Notes: a model not told the origin generated them from the sequence alone. A stretch of 64,000 nucleotides of DNA from Desulfuromonas acetoxidans DSM 684 (GCF_000167355.1 NZ_AAEW02000006.1:1-64000), one strand, 5' to 3'. Numbered from the stretch's first letter, positions 54,107 through 63,456 are shown. Program-made: numbers and translations.

Positions 54107-55337
54107 ATGAATTCACCAATTTAGAATATATAACATTCGAAGAAGTCTCTAGATGATTTTCTACACAACTAGCTACTGAAGAAGAACAAATATTATCAAT
54201 ACTAACCGTGTCAATTATTTCTTCAACTTCAGCTACGGTATCAACTATTATCCCGCCATGAGAAACAATCCAATCCAATTTTCCCGGCGGCAAGACAGAT
54301 TCTGCTCCCAGAAAAATGACCATCCTATTTTTCAACAAACCCAAATCGCATAAATTTGAATAGAAACCAATTACAATATGCGATATTGACATTAATTCAA
54401 TTATATCATCTGTTTTATTATTAAAAACCAAAGGAGCCCCACGAAATGCAGAACCTCTCGGGTGCTTCTTTACCAAGATATTGAGCTGAGTGTTATTTAA
54501 CAATCTAAAAAGGACACCATGCACTTCTTCGAGATATGAACTAGAATATTCAGACCTCTGAAATACTGGCTGATCGATAAATAAAACATTTATTCTATTT
54601 TGCTGCTGCAACTGATTATCATCAATAGCATTTAAATAAAATTCAAATTCCGGAGATCCACAAACTACAACAGAAGAAACATCAACACCTAATTTATTAT
54701 AAACTCCTGCCGACACTTCGTCATATACAAATAACGTATCAACATGATAGTCCTCAAAATGAAATTGATCCATTGATGCTTGACCAAACTGAACTGCTGA
54801 AATCCGCGTTTTTTTACCTACAATTTCATTTCGCAACTTAAATGCAAGCAACTCAGCATTTCCAGTTAATCCAAGCCAATTATCACATGGCAGCAAATCA
54901 AAAATTGCATAAAAGTTTAAAACTTTGAAAAAATTAAGAGCAGACAAACATGCGAGGTTAACCCGAGTAAGAAAGGTCCCTTGAGAAAAAATAAAAAACC
55001 AACAGATAAATAATAAAGAATATAATTTTGCCAAACGCAATGACTGCTTTTCAACAAAAACCACATTAAACAGATCACTTGATAGATATTTATCAAAACT
55101 AGCCAAATAAAAATCATTCACATCACTATGATTATTTGGTACTAGTGGAACTATAATATTTACAAGCTTTTCTTCCTTGATACATTTTTCAACAATCGTA
55201 TAAAAACTTTTTGATTTTTGTAATACCCCTTCCTCTCGCAAATCGGTAATTACAATATTTAAAAAATTCCCGGTTGATAACGGCCTAAAAGAATGAACAT
55301 TGAACTTAAGCATTTTTACAAGAAAGTTTATAAACAT
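54096..55337 (-). CDS. Putative GT-B glycan protein, sialyltransferase-like layout
   Basis: The 413-aa product (ATG at 55337, AAAGG 10 bp upstream) has a hydrophobic patch (about 105-130). Later it has L-V-K-K-H-P-R-G-S (about 290) and S-H-I-V-I-G-F-Y-S-N-L (about 330), resembling the HP and S-containing motifs of bacterial sialyl- and polysialyltransferases. That would fit CMP-sugar made by the neuABC genes. The match is by motif order only; confidence in function is low. Confidence 0.55.
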   Translation of the reverse strand: MFINFLVKMLKFNVHSFRPLSTGNFLNIVITDLREEGVLQKSKSFYTIVEKCIKEEKLVNIIVPLVPNNHSDVNDFYLASFDKYLSSDLFNVVFVEKQSLRLAKLYSLLFICWFFIFSQGTFLTRVNLACLSALNFFKVLNFYAIFDLLPCDNWLGLTGNAELLAFKLRNEIVGKKTRISAVQFGQASMDQFHFEDYHVDTLFVYDEVSAGVYNKLGVDVSSVVVCGSPEFEFYLNAIDDNQLQQQNRINVLFIDQPVFQRSEYSSSYLEEVHGVLFRLLNNTQLNILVKKHPRGSAFRGAPLVFNNKTDDIIELMSISHIVIGFYSNLCDLGLLKNRMVIFLGAESVLPPGKLDWIVSHGGIIVDTVAEVEEIIDTVSIDNICSSSVASCVENHLETSSNVIYSKLVNSYGA

Positions 55338-55356
55338 ACACAAAAAGCCTTTATTA

Positions 55357-55875
55357 TTATCTAAAGTTTACCATCCCGGAAACCTTAGATAAAAAACGCC
55401 TCAAAAATTTTCTTTTGCGAGAAAATGGAAAAATAACCTTGAATCGACCATTGAAAGTATGGATACAGATGATTTTACGAGAATGAACATTTGAAAGATC
55501 AGACTCAACAAGATAATTTGTATAAACAATTACCTCCCCCCCATCAACTCCGGTTTCCCGTTCAACTTCCTTCAATGACTCTAAACAATTCAAATAAGTT
55601 CGAACCTCCGCTTTAACCTCGGACAAAACAAGCGATCGGCTTAATATATTCCAAACCCCTCCACCTTTAGAGCGCTTCTTTCCATACATACGAGAAACAA
55701 CTCTCTTTAAAGTTTCATGCTCATTACGATAATCAACTGACACATTGTCTACAACTTTGGCCCGCTTCCACATATAAACGCTAGAATGTCGAGTAAACAC
55801 AAGCTGACAATCGAGTTGACGTATACGGTTTATGATTTCTGAGTTTAAGGGGCACAAAACAAAGACGGCACTCAT
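55357..55875 (-). CDS. Unrecognised small protein of the glycan block
   Basis: The 172-aa basic product (many Arg/Lys, C-terminal RKRKFLRRFLSK) has no membrane segment or motif I recognise. Its start overlaps the preceding gene's stop by 4 bp (ATGA), so expression as part of the operon is likely. It might be the N-terminal half of a GT-B transferase without its donor domain. AT-rich like its neighbours. Confidence 0.5.
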   Translation of the reverse strand: MSAVFVLCPLNSEIINRIRQLDCQLVFTRHSSVYMWKRAKVVDNVSVDYRNEHETLKRVVSRMYGKKRSKGGGVWNILSRSLVLSEVKAEVRTYLNCLESLKEVERETGVDGGEVIVYTNYLVESDLSNVHSRKIICIHTFNGRFKVIFPFSRKRKFLRRFLSKVSGMVNFR

Positions 55876-56798
55876 CCTGACATTTCCCGATCTACATCCT
55901 CAAACAAAACTGAAGTAACAGCAACAAGGCTTTTATTGTAAGCTCCTGCCCTCAAAACAATACCAACAAAAGATCGTGACTGAAGAAATGCAACACCTGT
56001 TACCAACATTAATTTTGCGGGCAATGAACTATGATTCTCCAAATATATTTTTGCAGAGATAATGCTAAAAACAAGAGCTAAAGACACAACTGTCGTAGAT
56101 GCAATCGATATATATTGAGGAAGAATAAGGATTTTATAAAATCTAACATGCCTTTCACTGCCATAGTAAGATTCTATACCAGAACTAGATTTTACTTCTC
56201 GGTATCTACCCGCTGAAAAGGAAACCCCTTTTCTCATCAACCAGATAAAAAATACTACAATTAATAAAACAATAACAACAGTAAAAGGTTCAATATACCC
56301 CCATGCTACAGATACGCAAAAAATAAGAGCAATTGGAACAATACTATCAAGCAATGACAGCATTAGCTTTACAATATTATTTAGATCTCCTGGAGTTAGG
56401 CATGTTTTTTTACCTGGTATATAATGACTTAAAATCAATTTTTCCAAAGACATAGTTGCACTCAATGCAACTTTTTTAGAAATAAGCAAGAATATAGAGG
56501 AAGCCACAAAACAACATGCAGCAAGACAAGGATAAATAACTGAGTCTGGAGGATAACCAGTTAAGCCAACTAGAGCAGGTCTAACATGCCCCATAGACCA
56601 TGAAAAAATAGTAGTAATTGATAAAATCTGTGCAAGCAGAAACAATCCTTTAAAAAACAAACTAGCTGCAACAGAAATAGGAGAAATTTTCATCAAAAGG
56701 AAAAAAAGCCTAACAAGTCTCCCTTTGAATAACTTAATCACTATCTTAATACCCAGCGATATTACAAAAAAACGCGAAATCATCACGTAATTGTGCAA
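55872..56798 (-). CDS. Polytopic membrane protein resembling a lone ABC-exporter membrane domain
   Basis: The 308-aa product has about six hydrophobic segments (about 35-65, 88-110, 145-190 as two, 225-250, 258-285) with conserved-looking coupling-type loops (K-V-A-L-S-A-T-M-S-L-E-K-L-I). The order resembles the type 1 ABC-exporter membrane domain, yet no Walker A/B ATPase domain is encoded here or next to it. The start is uncertain: the listed one overlaps the preceding gene by 53 bp, and a GTG at 56741 would begin just after that gene's stop. A glycan export role is a guess from position. Confidence 0.5.
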   Translation of the reverse strand: MHNYVMISRFFVISLGIKIVIKLFKGRLVRLFFLLMKISPISVAASLFFKGLFLLAQILSITTIFSWSMGHVRPALVGLTGYPPDSVIYPCLAACCFVASSIFLLISKKVALSATMSLEKLILSHYIPGKKTCLTPGDLNNIVKLMLSLLDSIVPIALIFCVSVAWGYIEPFTVVIVLLIVVFFIWLMRKGVSFSAGRYREVKSSSGIESYYGSERHVRFYKILILPQYISIASTTVVSLALVFSIISAKIYLENHSSLPAKLMLVTGVAFLQSRSFVGIVLRAGAYNKSLVAVTSVLFEDVDREMSG

Positions 56799-57693
56799 TA
56801 TTTTTTAAATCTGAATCGCCAGCCTTCAAAAACGCTTGCAACTGAAGGTATAAACCGGGCTTAAACTCTCGGTCTAAATCATCTTCAATAGACACTTCTG
56901 ATTCGACAACTGTTCCCTTGCGGGTTTCTAAAAGCTTTTCCATAGGGCACAATCGGAGCTTTCTTTTAGCCGTAAACAACTCAAGCCACCAGCGTCCCGC
57001 CGACCCCCAATCCGAACCATAGGAGAACAAGACTCCATTCTCGCTCTTACCTGCACCAGTAAAAACCTTACCTGCTGGATGCCAGTCCAAACTACCTGCC
57101 ACATAAGCTGACAGTTCTTCTGGCTTGCCTGCAAAATATAGTGCTAAATCTATTACATGTGTTGAATTCGATAACAGCCATCGCTCTTTTTCTAAAGGGT
57201 CTTTTTCTAACCCCTCAATGACATGCGCCCACTCAGTAAAATCGAATTTCACCATCTCCAAGCCACCATCCTCTTCAACAATCTCTTTAGCTTTCAATAC
57301 TGAAGAGAAGAACCTTCTGTTATACGCTATATATACGTTGGCTTTTCGCTCCGATGTGAGTTGAAACAAAGTATCCAACTGCCCCTCATTCAACACACAA
57401 GGTTTTTCAACTAGGATTTTTTCAGCTCCACATTTCAATAAATTAGAAACATTGTGATACAAGCTGACAACATTCGTAGCAACAACAAAATGAGTATATT
57501 CCTTTATGGTCTTCTTCTGTATAAAGGATTCAAGCCCCCCAGAAAAAGCTGTATATCCAGTGGTGTCAACAAAAGACTTTACCCCCATTTCACTGCGTCC
57601 AACGACATCAAATTCTACATTCAACGCCTCTAAGATCTTGGCATATTCTTTGGCCATTGAACCAGCACCAACTAACAGAACTTTTTCCATCAT
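56746..57693 (-). CDS. Gfo/Idh/MocA-family oxidoreductase 2
   Basis: NAD(P)-dependent sugar oxidoreductase family, 315 aa. Rossmann motif V-G-A-G-S-M-A-K-E (8-16), V-E-K-P (about 98-101) and the typical H-V-I-D-L-A (about 176-181) are present. It overlaps the preceding Gfo/Idh gene by 4 bp. The pair next to CMP-sugar genes suggests modification of a nonulosonic acid or another sugar nucleotide; the substrate cannot be read from sequence. Confidence 0.75.
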   Translation of the reverse strand: MMEKVLLVGAGSMAKEYAKILEALNVEFDVVGRSEMGVKSFVDTTGYTAFSGGLESFIQKKTIKEYTHFVVATNVVSLYHNVSNLLKCGAEKILVEKPCVLNEGQLDTLFQLTSERKANVYIAYNRRFFSSVLKAKEIVEEDGGLEMVKFDFTEWAHVIEGLEKDPLEKERWLLSNSTHVIDLALYFAGKPEELSAYVAGSLDWHPAGKVFTGAGKSENGVLFSYGSDWGSAGRWWLELFTAKRKLRLCPMEKLLETRKGTVVESEVSIEDDLDREFKPGLYLQLQAFLKAGDSDLKNIAQLRDDFAFFCNIAGY

Positions 57694-58679
57694 GTGATTG
57701 GGATCCTTTTTTCTTTGTTTTCACCAAAATTGGCTACATACAGTTGATAAGAAGCTTCGATAAATGGCCGATGAAGGGCCATAGATTCTTCTAAAGGCGT
57801 TAATTTACATTCTCCTTGATCAACAATCGCATCAACAAGCGGACCGGTAAGTTCACTCTGAAAAGGTTGTCTGAAGCGGAGTTTCTCAATTTCACCATTT
57901 TTCAGACTAGTAATTTCGACCTCTCCGTTGACTTCATCTACCTTATACGAATAATTATCCGATTCTATTTGCACCCGGAATTCAACCGCAGCTTCAGGCT
58001 GATGGCAAGACAGTCTGAATTGGGCACCTCCGGCAAACTGGCCAATAATCTCACCAAAGAACTCGACATACCCGGGTCGCTTACTTTGTAAGACATCTTC
58101 CACTCCTTCAACAGATAGCTTGTAATCAGTTTTCCCCTCTAAGAAGGAAAATAGATCAATAAAATGAATCGAGTTACAGGCCATTCCAAAATTTTTACCA
58201 ACAACCTCAAACTTATGTATTTTTTCTTTCAAAAGGCACTGTTTAAGATCTTGGTAAAAAGAATTAAGCCTTCTTGGACAATTTACCCAAGCGCCTCTAA
58301 TCCGACCTCTCAGCAAATCAATTACAGCATCAATATCTCCTACTGAGTTAAATGCAATCTTTTCAAGAATGAAATAATCAACGTCTAAATCCAATAAAGA
58401 TTTTATGAGTTGAAATCGACCCGTTGCTGGCGTTGCGAGAATCGCCACATTGATCTTTTTTTCTACTTTGTCCAAGGATTCAAAATAGGCAATTTTCTTA
58501 AGCCCTCCAACTTCCTCTACCTCAGCGTAAGCTACCCGAGCCGCTTCCAGAGATGAAAGACAAGAATCAACAACATATATATTCAAGTTGTTTCTGCACG
58601 CCTTCAAGCTTTGCAAGTGCCTTCGGCCAAGATTTCCAGAACCAACAAGCAAAACATTAATGCGACTATCTAATTCCAT
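57690..58679 (-). CDS. Gfo/Idh/MocA-family oxidoreductase 1
   Basis: The 329-aa product (ATG at 58679 with GAGG 9 bp upstream) has the dinucleotide site V-G-S-G-N-L-G-R-R-H (about 12-21) and L-E-K-I in place of the usual E-K-P, so the catalytic lysine motif is partly altered. N-S-I-H-F-I-D-L-F (about 172-180) matches the family's substrate-side helix. It overlaps neuA by 14 bp and the next oxidoreductase gene by 4 bp. Role inferred as sugar modification in the nonulosonic-acid part of the operon. Confidence 0.7.
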   Translation of the reverse strand: MELDSRINVLLVGSGNLGRRHLQSLKACRNNLNIYVVDSCLSSLEAARVAYAEVEEVGGLKKIAYFESLDKVEKKINVAILATPATGRFQLIKSLLDLDVDYFILEKIAFNSVGDIDAVIDLLRGRIRGAWVNCPRRLNSFYQDLKQCLLKEKIHKFEVVGKNFGMACNSIHFIDLFSFLEGKTDYKLSVEGVEDVLQSKRPGYVEFFGEIIGQFAGGAQFRLSCHQPEAAVEFRVQIESDNYSYKVDEVNGEVEITSLKNGEIEKLRFRQPFQSELTGPLVDAIVDQGECKLTPLEESMALHRPFIEASYQLYVANFGENKEKRIPIT

Positions 58680-59376
58680 TTTCAATTACCTCATCCCAAA
58701 ATCTAGCCAACAAGAAATCTTCGTACGTATCTATATCGATAGATTCTTTAGCATTCATCTCGTAAGCGAAAGTCTTCTTATTGTAAAAAAAGCCACCGAC
58801 CTCAATCAATTTTGACAGATCATAAATATAGATAGCTCCATTCAGCCTGTATGTAACTGCTGTATCTTGTGATCGGTTCAAGGCACCACACGTCTTGCCA
58901 AACTCCTCCATGTTCCCGTCAATGCCAAGCTCCGCACACCACTCCATCGGGTGTTCAAGACGACAGACAGACACAACAGCTTGCGCGTCCTTTTGTTCAA
59001 ACAGTTGAATCGCTTTAAGGATATTCTCTTGAGAACGTAATGGTGATGTCGGCTGTAGAACAACAACTGCATCAAAATCTTTACCTTGGTTACTAAACCA
59101 CTGAACAGCATGTAGGACAACATCGATGGTTCTCGCTTCGTCAGAAGCAAGAAAATCCGGACGCATAAAATGAACATAGGGCCCATATTTTAGAGCCTCA
59201 TTCGCTATATCCTGGTCATCTGTCGTGACACATATTTCTGTAATATGTTCAGCTGATTTAGCGCATTCTATGGCACAACCTATCAACGAATGTCCGCCGA
59301 TACTCATCAGGTTTTTACCAGGTAAACGTTTACTCCCCCCTCTAGCAGGTATTACTGCTAAATATTTCTTAACCAT
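58666..59376 (-). CDS. neuA: CMP-nonulosonate (sialic/legionaminic acid) cytidylyltransferase
   Basis: Activates a nine-carbon keto-sugar acid with CTP. The 236-aa product has the N-terminal signature A-V-I-P-A-R-G-G-S-K-R-L-P-G-K-N (about 7-22) and P-T-S-P-L-R (about 95-100), as in NeuA/LegF/PseF enzymes. The ATG at 59376 has GAGG 8 bp upstream and lies just inside the end of neuB (16-bp offset). Length without an extra esterase domain is like LegF and short NeuA. Which acid it uses cannot be told from sequence. Confidence 0.88.
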   Translation of the reverse strand: MVKKYLAVIPARGGSKRLPGKNLMSIGGHSLIGCAIECAKSAEHITEICVTTDDQDIANEALKYGPYVHFMRPDFLASDEARTIDVVLHAVQWFSNQGKDFDAVVVLQPTSPLRSQENILKAIQLFEQKDAQAVVSVCRLEHPMEWCAELGIDGNMEEFGKTCGALNRSQDTAVTYRLNGAIYIYDLSKLIEVGGFFYNKKTFAYEMNAKESIDIDTYEDFLLARFWDEVIENGIR

Positions 59377-59387
59377 TTCACGCTTCC

Positions 59388-60461
59388 TCAAAGACTATCA
59401 CCCGCTGAATAACTCTTAATTGCTTTATGCCCCAACACATTCCAATACTGAGACGGAGACATACCGAAGGCAGAGCGTTTAATTTCAACGTTCTCAACAC
59501 TGAATACTTCACCTTGTTCAATGTCTTGTTTCGCCACCAAATATTTTCGTGCAACTTCAAGATTAGCTAACTCTCTTTTTGTTGGTGATTTTATACGTGG
59601 CTGTAATGCTAACTCTAAATTTCGTATTGCGTTGACTAACAGCCTGAACTCCTCAGGAGAAGCAGAGGCGGCATGATCTGGGCCAGATAAGCCTTTATCA
59701 AGCGTCAGATGTTTTTCTATACAAACAGCCCCCAATGCAACCGCCGCACAGCACGCTTCAATACCGAGAGAATGATCAGAATAACCAACATTCAACTTGT
59801 AAGCTTGTCTAAGTTGTCCGATTGCATCTAAATTCAAATCTCGATATTGTGCCGGATAATCAGTCACACAATGGAGCAACGTAACTCTATCAGATAACTG
59901 TTCTATTTTTTCTGAAGAAAAATAGTGACGTTTAAGCCATTGATAACTTTCGGGCATTTCTTTTTCTTCCTCAAGGTAGCCAAACGCCAATGCTGCCATT
60001 GCGTCCTCAACTTCCGACAGCGTTGCCATCCCTGTCGACACAACTAACTTTGCCCCTGTTTTTGCATGCTCAATCAAAAACGGCAGATTTGTAAGATCAC
60101 CTGAACCAATTTTCAAAACAGACAAGTGTAACTCATCCATGATCGTCAAAAGCGATTCAGAGTCAAAACATGTAGTCAAGAAATCAACCCCAGCAGCACG
60201 GCACTCTCGATCGAGTTCAACAAAGTCATCAATCGTCAACTCCAACCGACCTAGCATTTCAGCCTGTGTTGTAGTCGAATTGTCATTTTCGTCCTGATAA
60301 ACAGCTTTCTTTGCCGATGACGTCACAAGCCTTTCAGTTTTAAACGTCTGGAACTTTACAGCATCAGCGCCACAGTCTTTAGCGACGTGGATTAATTTTT
60401 TAGCCAATTCCACCGAACCGTTATGATTCACTCCTACTTCTGCAATAATATATGTGTGCAT
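59388..60461 (-). CDS. neuB: Nonulosonic acid synthase (NeuB/LegI)
   Basis: Condenses PEP with a ManNAc-type sugar to form sialic or legionaminic acid. The 357-aa protein has the NeuB TIM-barrel domain (A-E-V-G-V-N-H-N-G, 7-15; K-F-Q-T-F-K, 36-41; G-Y-S-D-H-S-L-G about 235-242; E-K-H-L-T-L-D about 260-266) and a C-terminal SAF antifreeze-like domain (about 290-357). Length and both domains match. It starts 2 bp after neuC ends. PseI is excluded as less likely because a NeuC-type 2-epimerase is next door. Confidence 0.92.
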   Translation of the reverse strand: MHTYIIAEVGVNHNGSVELAKKLIHVAKDCGADAVKFQTFKTERLVTSSAKKAVYQDENDNSTTTQAEMLGRLELTIDDFVELDRECRAAGVDFLTTCFDSESLLTIMDELHLSVLKIGSGDLTNLPFLIEHAKTGAKLVVSTGMATLSEVEDAMAALAFGYLEEEKEMPESYQWLKRHYFSSEKIEQLSDRVTLLHCVTDYPAQYRDLNLDAIGQLRQAYKLNVGYSDHSLGIEACCAAVALGAVCIEKHLTLDKGLSGPDHAASASPEEFRLLVNAIRNLELALQPRIKSPTKRELANLEVARKYLVAKQDIEQGEVFSVENVEIKRSAFGMSPSQYWNVLGHKAIKSYSAGDSL

Positions 60462-60463
60462 CT

Positions 60464-61615
60464 TTAAATATCCAAATCGTGAAATTTTTTTTGCGACAAC
60501 AGATTTCCATCTAAGCTTGAGAGAGAGTCAATAATAATCTGTGATGAAAAACCACCGCCGTAAGGATTTTCAACCTCATCTAATCTTGACAAGTAATCCT
60601 GAGACAGAGCTGTTTCTAGGGCTGACAATAACTGGACACAGTCCATTTCAACGTCCAGCGTAGCTTCCGAACGAATGCGCCCATACTGCCTTTTCCCAAC
60701 ATTAATTATAGGCCTTCTAAATGTCGGAGCTTCAATAATACCAGAAGAGGAGTTTCCTATATACAAACAACAATGCTTAAGCAAAGATAGGTAACCTTCG
60801 CGCTTAAGAGATTTCACCAATGTAACTTGCCTAGGATACTCACTCTTAAAGGCTTGAATAGCATCAATAACAGTGCGGCTCATACTATCCGAATTGGGAT
60901 AGATGATTATTTTTTGATATTGGTCACAGCTAGAAAGCGCCTCAAATAAGGGTGCGACATCTTCAGTTTTTTTACAGGTCTCCGGATGATAAACCACAAG
61001 AATATAGTCCTTACCCAAGTCAACGCCAAGCACCTCTGAAGTCTCCTCCAACGACCAGATAGCCCCTCTTCTTATTGACTCCAACCCTAATGCACCACTC
61101 TTTATTACCTTGGCCGGGTCTTCACCCATCTGGATAATCCGTTGGCAATATTCCTCAGTAGAAGCAAAATGTATATCGGCGAGCTTTGTTACAGCATGGC
61201 GAACCCTTTCATCTACCGCGCCTTCTGTAATTTCCCCACCATGAATATGGACAATCGGCACTTGACAGATCAATGCAGCTTCACAAGCGGCTAAAAGTTC
61301 GAACCTGTCACCTAAGACCACAAAGAAGTCTGGTTTTTCACGATAAAAATAATCCGTCAAGGCCATCGCCAGCAGGGCAGACGAACGAGCTAGTGAGGGT
61401 GGGGAGTCATCCGATATTAACGTGGGTATCCTAATTGAAGGAATAAACCCATCACTTTCAATATCAGATACTGTGTAACCAAACTCATGCGAGAGATGAG
61501 TGCCAGAAACAATCAGTTGCATATCAAAGAAAGGGTGTTTATCCAATTCTTTGATCAGCCAATACAGCAAACCATATTCGGCACGCGTACTTGTAAATAC
61601 TGCAATCTTTGTCAT
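60464..61615 (-). CDS. neuC: UDP-sugar 2-epimerase, hydrolysing (NeuC/LegG)
   Basis: Converts a UDP-GlcNAc-type sugar to a free manno-sugar plus UDP. The 383-aa product has T-S-T-R-A-E-Y-G-L-L (8-17), V-L-G-D-R-F-E (about 98-104) and H-I-H-G-G-E-I-T-E-G-A-V-D-E (about 121-134), the NeuC/LegG signature with catalytic Asp/Glu, and S-G-I-I-E-A (about 284-289). Substrate could be UDP-GlcNAc (sialic acid route) or UDP-diacetylbacillosamine (legionaminic route); the PglF/E/D-like genes in the locus favour the latter. The gene follows hldE by 51 bp. Confidence 0.9.
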   Translation of the reverse strand: MTKIAVFTSTRAEYGLLYWLIKELDKHPFFDMQLIVSGTHLSHEFGYTVSDIESDGFIPSIRIPTLISDDSPPSLARSSALLAMALTDYFYREKPDFFVVLGDRFELLAACEAALICQVPIVHIHGGEITEGAVDERVRHAVTKLADIHFASTEEYCQRIIQMGEDPAKVIKSGALGLESIRRGAIWSLEETSEVLGVDLGKDYILVVYHPETCKKTEDVAPLFEALSSCDQYQKIIIYPNSDSMSRTVIDAIQAFKSEYPRQVTLVKSLKREGYLSLLKHCCLYIGNSSSGIIEAPTFRRPIINVGKRQYGRIRSEATLDVEMDCVQLLSALETALSQDYLSRLDEVENPYGGGFSSQIIIDSLSSLDGNLLSQKKFHDLDI

Positions 61616-61666
61616 TTTGGGAGTTACCGTCAGTTTAAAAACTAATTTCTAAGAGATTCAAACACT

Positions 61667-63133
61667 TTAGGATTTAGACAATATTCTTTCGACAATTTTC
61701 GTTGTTGAGCGGCCTTGAATGAATTCAATCAGCTCAACACTCCCCCCCCAACTTTCCACTTCAACCCGGCCGACAACTGTCTCCGGAGTATAATCCGCCC
61801 CTTTGACCAAAACGTCAGGGCGTAGCAATTTAATCAATTCTAAAGGTGTATCTTCTTCAAACAAAACGACATAACTGACACAAGCCAGTGCCGCCATCAC
61901 AAAAGCGCGATCTTCTTCATGAACCAGAGGCCGAGACGGTCCCTTGAGTCGTTGAACAGACTGATCCGTGTTCAACCCGACGACCAACACGTCACCCAGG
62001 TCGCGGGCTCGCTGCAGATAACTGACGTGCCCGGCATGAAGCAGGTCAAAACAACCATTGGTAAAAACGACTTTTTTGCCGTGATTTCGTGCGTGATTGA
62101 GGATATCAGAGAGATCTTGTGCCGCTTGAATCTTGTTTTCTTCAGGAAGACCATTTTGAGAAACTGCCTGCATAATCTCCCGACAGCTGACCGTTGATGT
62201 CCCAACTTTGCCAACAACAATCCCTGCAGCGATATTGGCGATGGTTGCGGCCTGTTTCAATGAGAGTTTGGCGGCAAGTCCAATCCCGACTAGGGCCAGA
62301 ACCGTGTCGCCGGCACCGGACACATCAAACACTTCCTGGGCACGGGTCGGCAGGTCGATTTGATCTCCCTGGCGCAGGAACAACGACATCCCCTCTTCAC
62401 TCCGTGTCAAAACAAGGGCATCGAGGTCTGCCAGTTCAAGAAGCGTCTTCCCTGCAGCGGCAAGGCTGGCAGAATCCTCAATTTTAACCCCGGAAGCTTC
62501 GGAAGCTTCCGAGCGATTTGGCGTTAAGAGGGTGGCGCCCCGATAGCGACGATAATCGACCCCTTTCGGATCGACAACGACGGGAACACCGCGTTTTCTC
62601 CCCGCCTGGAGAACACAACTCAAAACATGATCGGTAAGAACACCTTTGCCGTAATCGGATAGAAAGACAACATCGGCAGAGTCCAACCGTGCAACAATTT
62701 CTGCAACAAGCTGCTTTTCCATCTCTTGACCAAGTGGCTGGCGACTCTCCCGGTCAATACGCAGCATCTGTTGATTACTGGCGAGAATACGTGTTTTGCG
62801 ACTGGTCTTGCGGTCAACATCAAACAATGCGCCGTCAACATTAACACCGGCCTGTTCCAATTGTTGCAACAGATGACGCCCGTCCGCATCATCACCCAGA
62901 ACCGAACAAACCTGCACCTGACAGCCCAAAGCACGCAGATTATTCACCACATTACCAGCACCACCCAGGCGCAGGTCATCCTGAGAAATATCAACGACCG
63001 GCACCGGAGCTTCTGGAGAAATTCGTCCAGTCTTCCCCCATAAGTATTCATCTAGCATCAAGTCGCCAACCACCAAGGTTCGCAATTGAGGCAACATTTC
63101 CATAAAATCCTGAATCTGATCTTCAGTCATCAC
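61667..63133 (-). CDS. hldE: Bifunctional heptose kinase/adenylyltransferase HldE
   Basis: Makes ADP-heptose precursor for the LPS inner core. The 488-aa protein has a PfkB/ribokinase domain (about 1-320; L-R-L-G-G-A-G-N-V-V-N-N about 54-65, D-V-S-G-A-G-D-T-V about 268-276 with the catalytic Asp) fused to a cytidylyltransferase-like domain (about 345-488; F-T-N-G-C-F-D-L-L-H-A-G-H, about 351-363). Length matches E. coli HldE (477). It is the first gene of the long minus-strand glycan run, so its promoter should lie in the gap 63134-63456. Confidence 0.94.
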   Translation of the reverse strand: MMTEDQIQDFMEMLPQLRTLVVGDLMLDEYLWGKTGRISPEAPVPVVDISQDDLRLGGAGNVVNNLRALGCQVQVCSVLGDDADGRHLLQQLEQAGVNVDGALFDVDRKTSRKTRILASNQQMLRIDRESRQPLGQEMEKQLVAEIVARLDSADVVFLSDYGKGVLTDHVLSCVLQAGRKRGVPVVVDPKGVDYRRYRGATLLTPNRSEASEASGVKIEDSASLAAAGKTLLELADLDALVLTRSEEGMSLFLRQGDQIDLPTRAQEVFDVSGAGDTVLALVGIGLAAKLSLKQAATIANIAAGIVVGKVGTSTVSCREIMQAVSQNGLPEENKIQAAQDLSDILNHARNHGKKVVFTNGCFDLLHAGHVSYLQRARDLGDVLVVGLNTDQSVQRLKGPSRPLVHEEDRAFVMAALACVSYVVLFEEDTPLELIKLLRPDVLVKGADYTPETVVGRVEVESWGGSVELIEFIQGRSTTKIVERILSKS

Positions 63134-63456
63134 AATCCTGTTTCATACCTTTAACTTAAAATATTTCAACAAAGGTCACAAAATATAACCCGTTTCCTAC
63201 ACCAACATCAAGCGGGAAAACGATCTTTCCCAATAATCGGTCAACAAAATTTACACACTAAAAAAACTTATCTAATCAACTAGATAGACATCCATAAGAA
63301 GACAATCAGACCGACAAAGTTTATTAAAGAACGTCATGCCACATTCATTCAAAACAACTAAGAGAGCGATATGATTTAAAATTTCAAATACAGCTCAATT
63401 CGTGTATCCTTTGTTACTCTTTCCCCACTATGTAATACCAACGGAGGACACATCGT
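63134..63456. other. Divergent promoter region between hldE and the epimerase gene
   Basis: AT-rich and without a gene. A modest plus-strand promoter, TTTCAA-N17-TATCCT, lies at 63382-63410, upstream of the epimerase ribosome site. No convincing minus-strand promoter for hldE was picked out. Confidence 0.45.
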
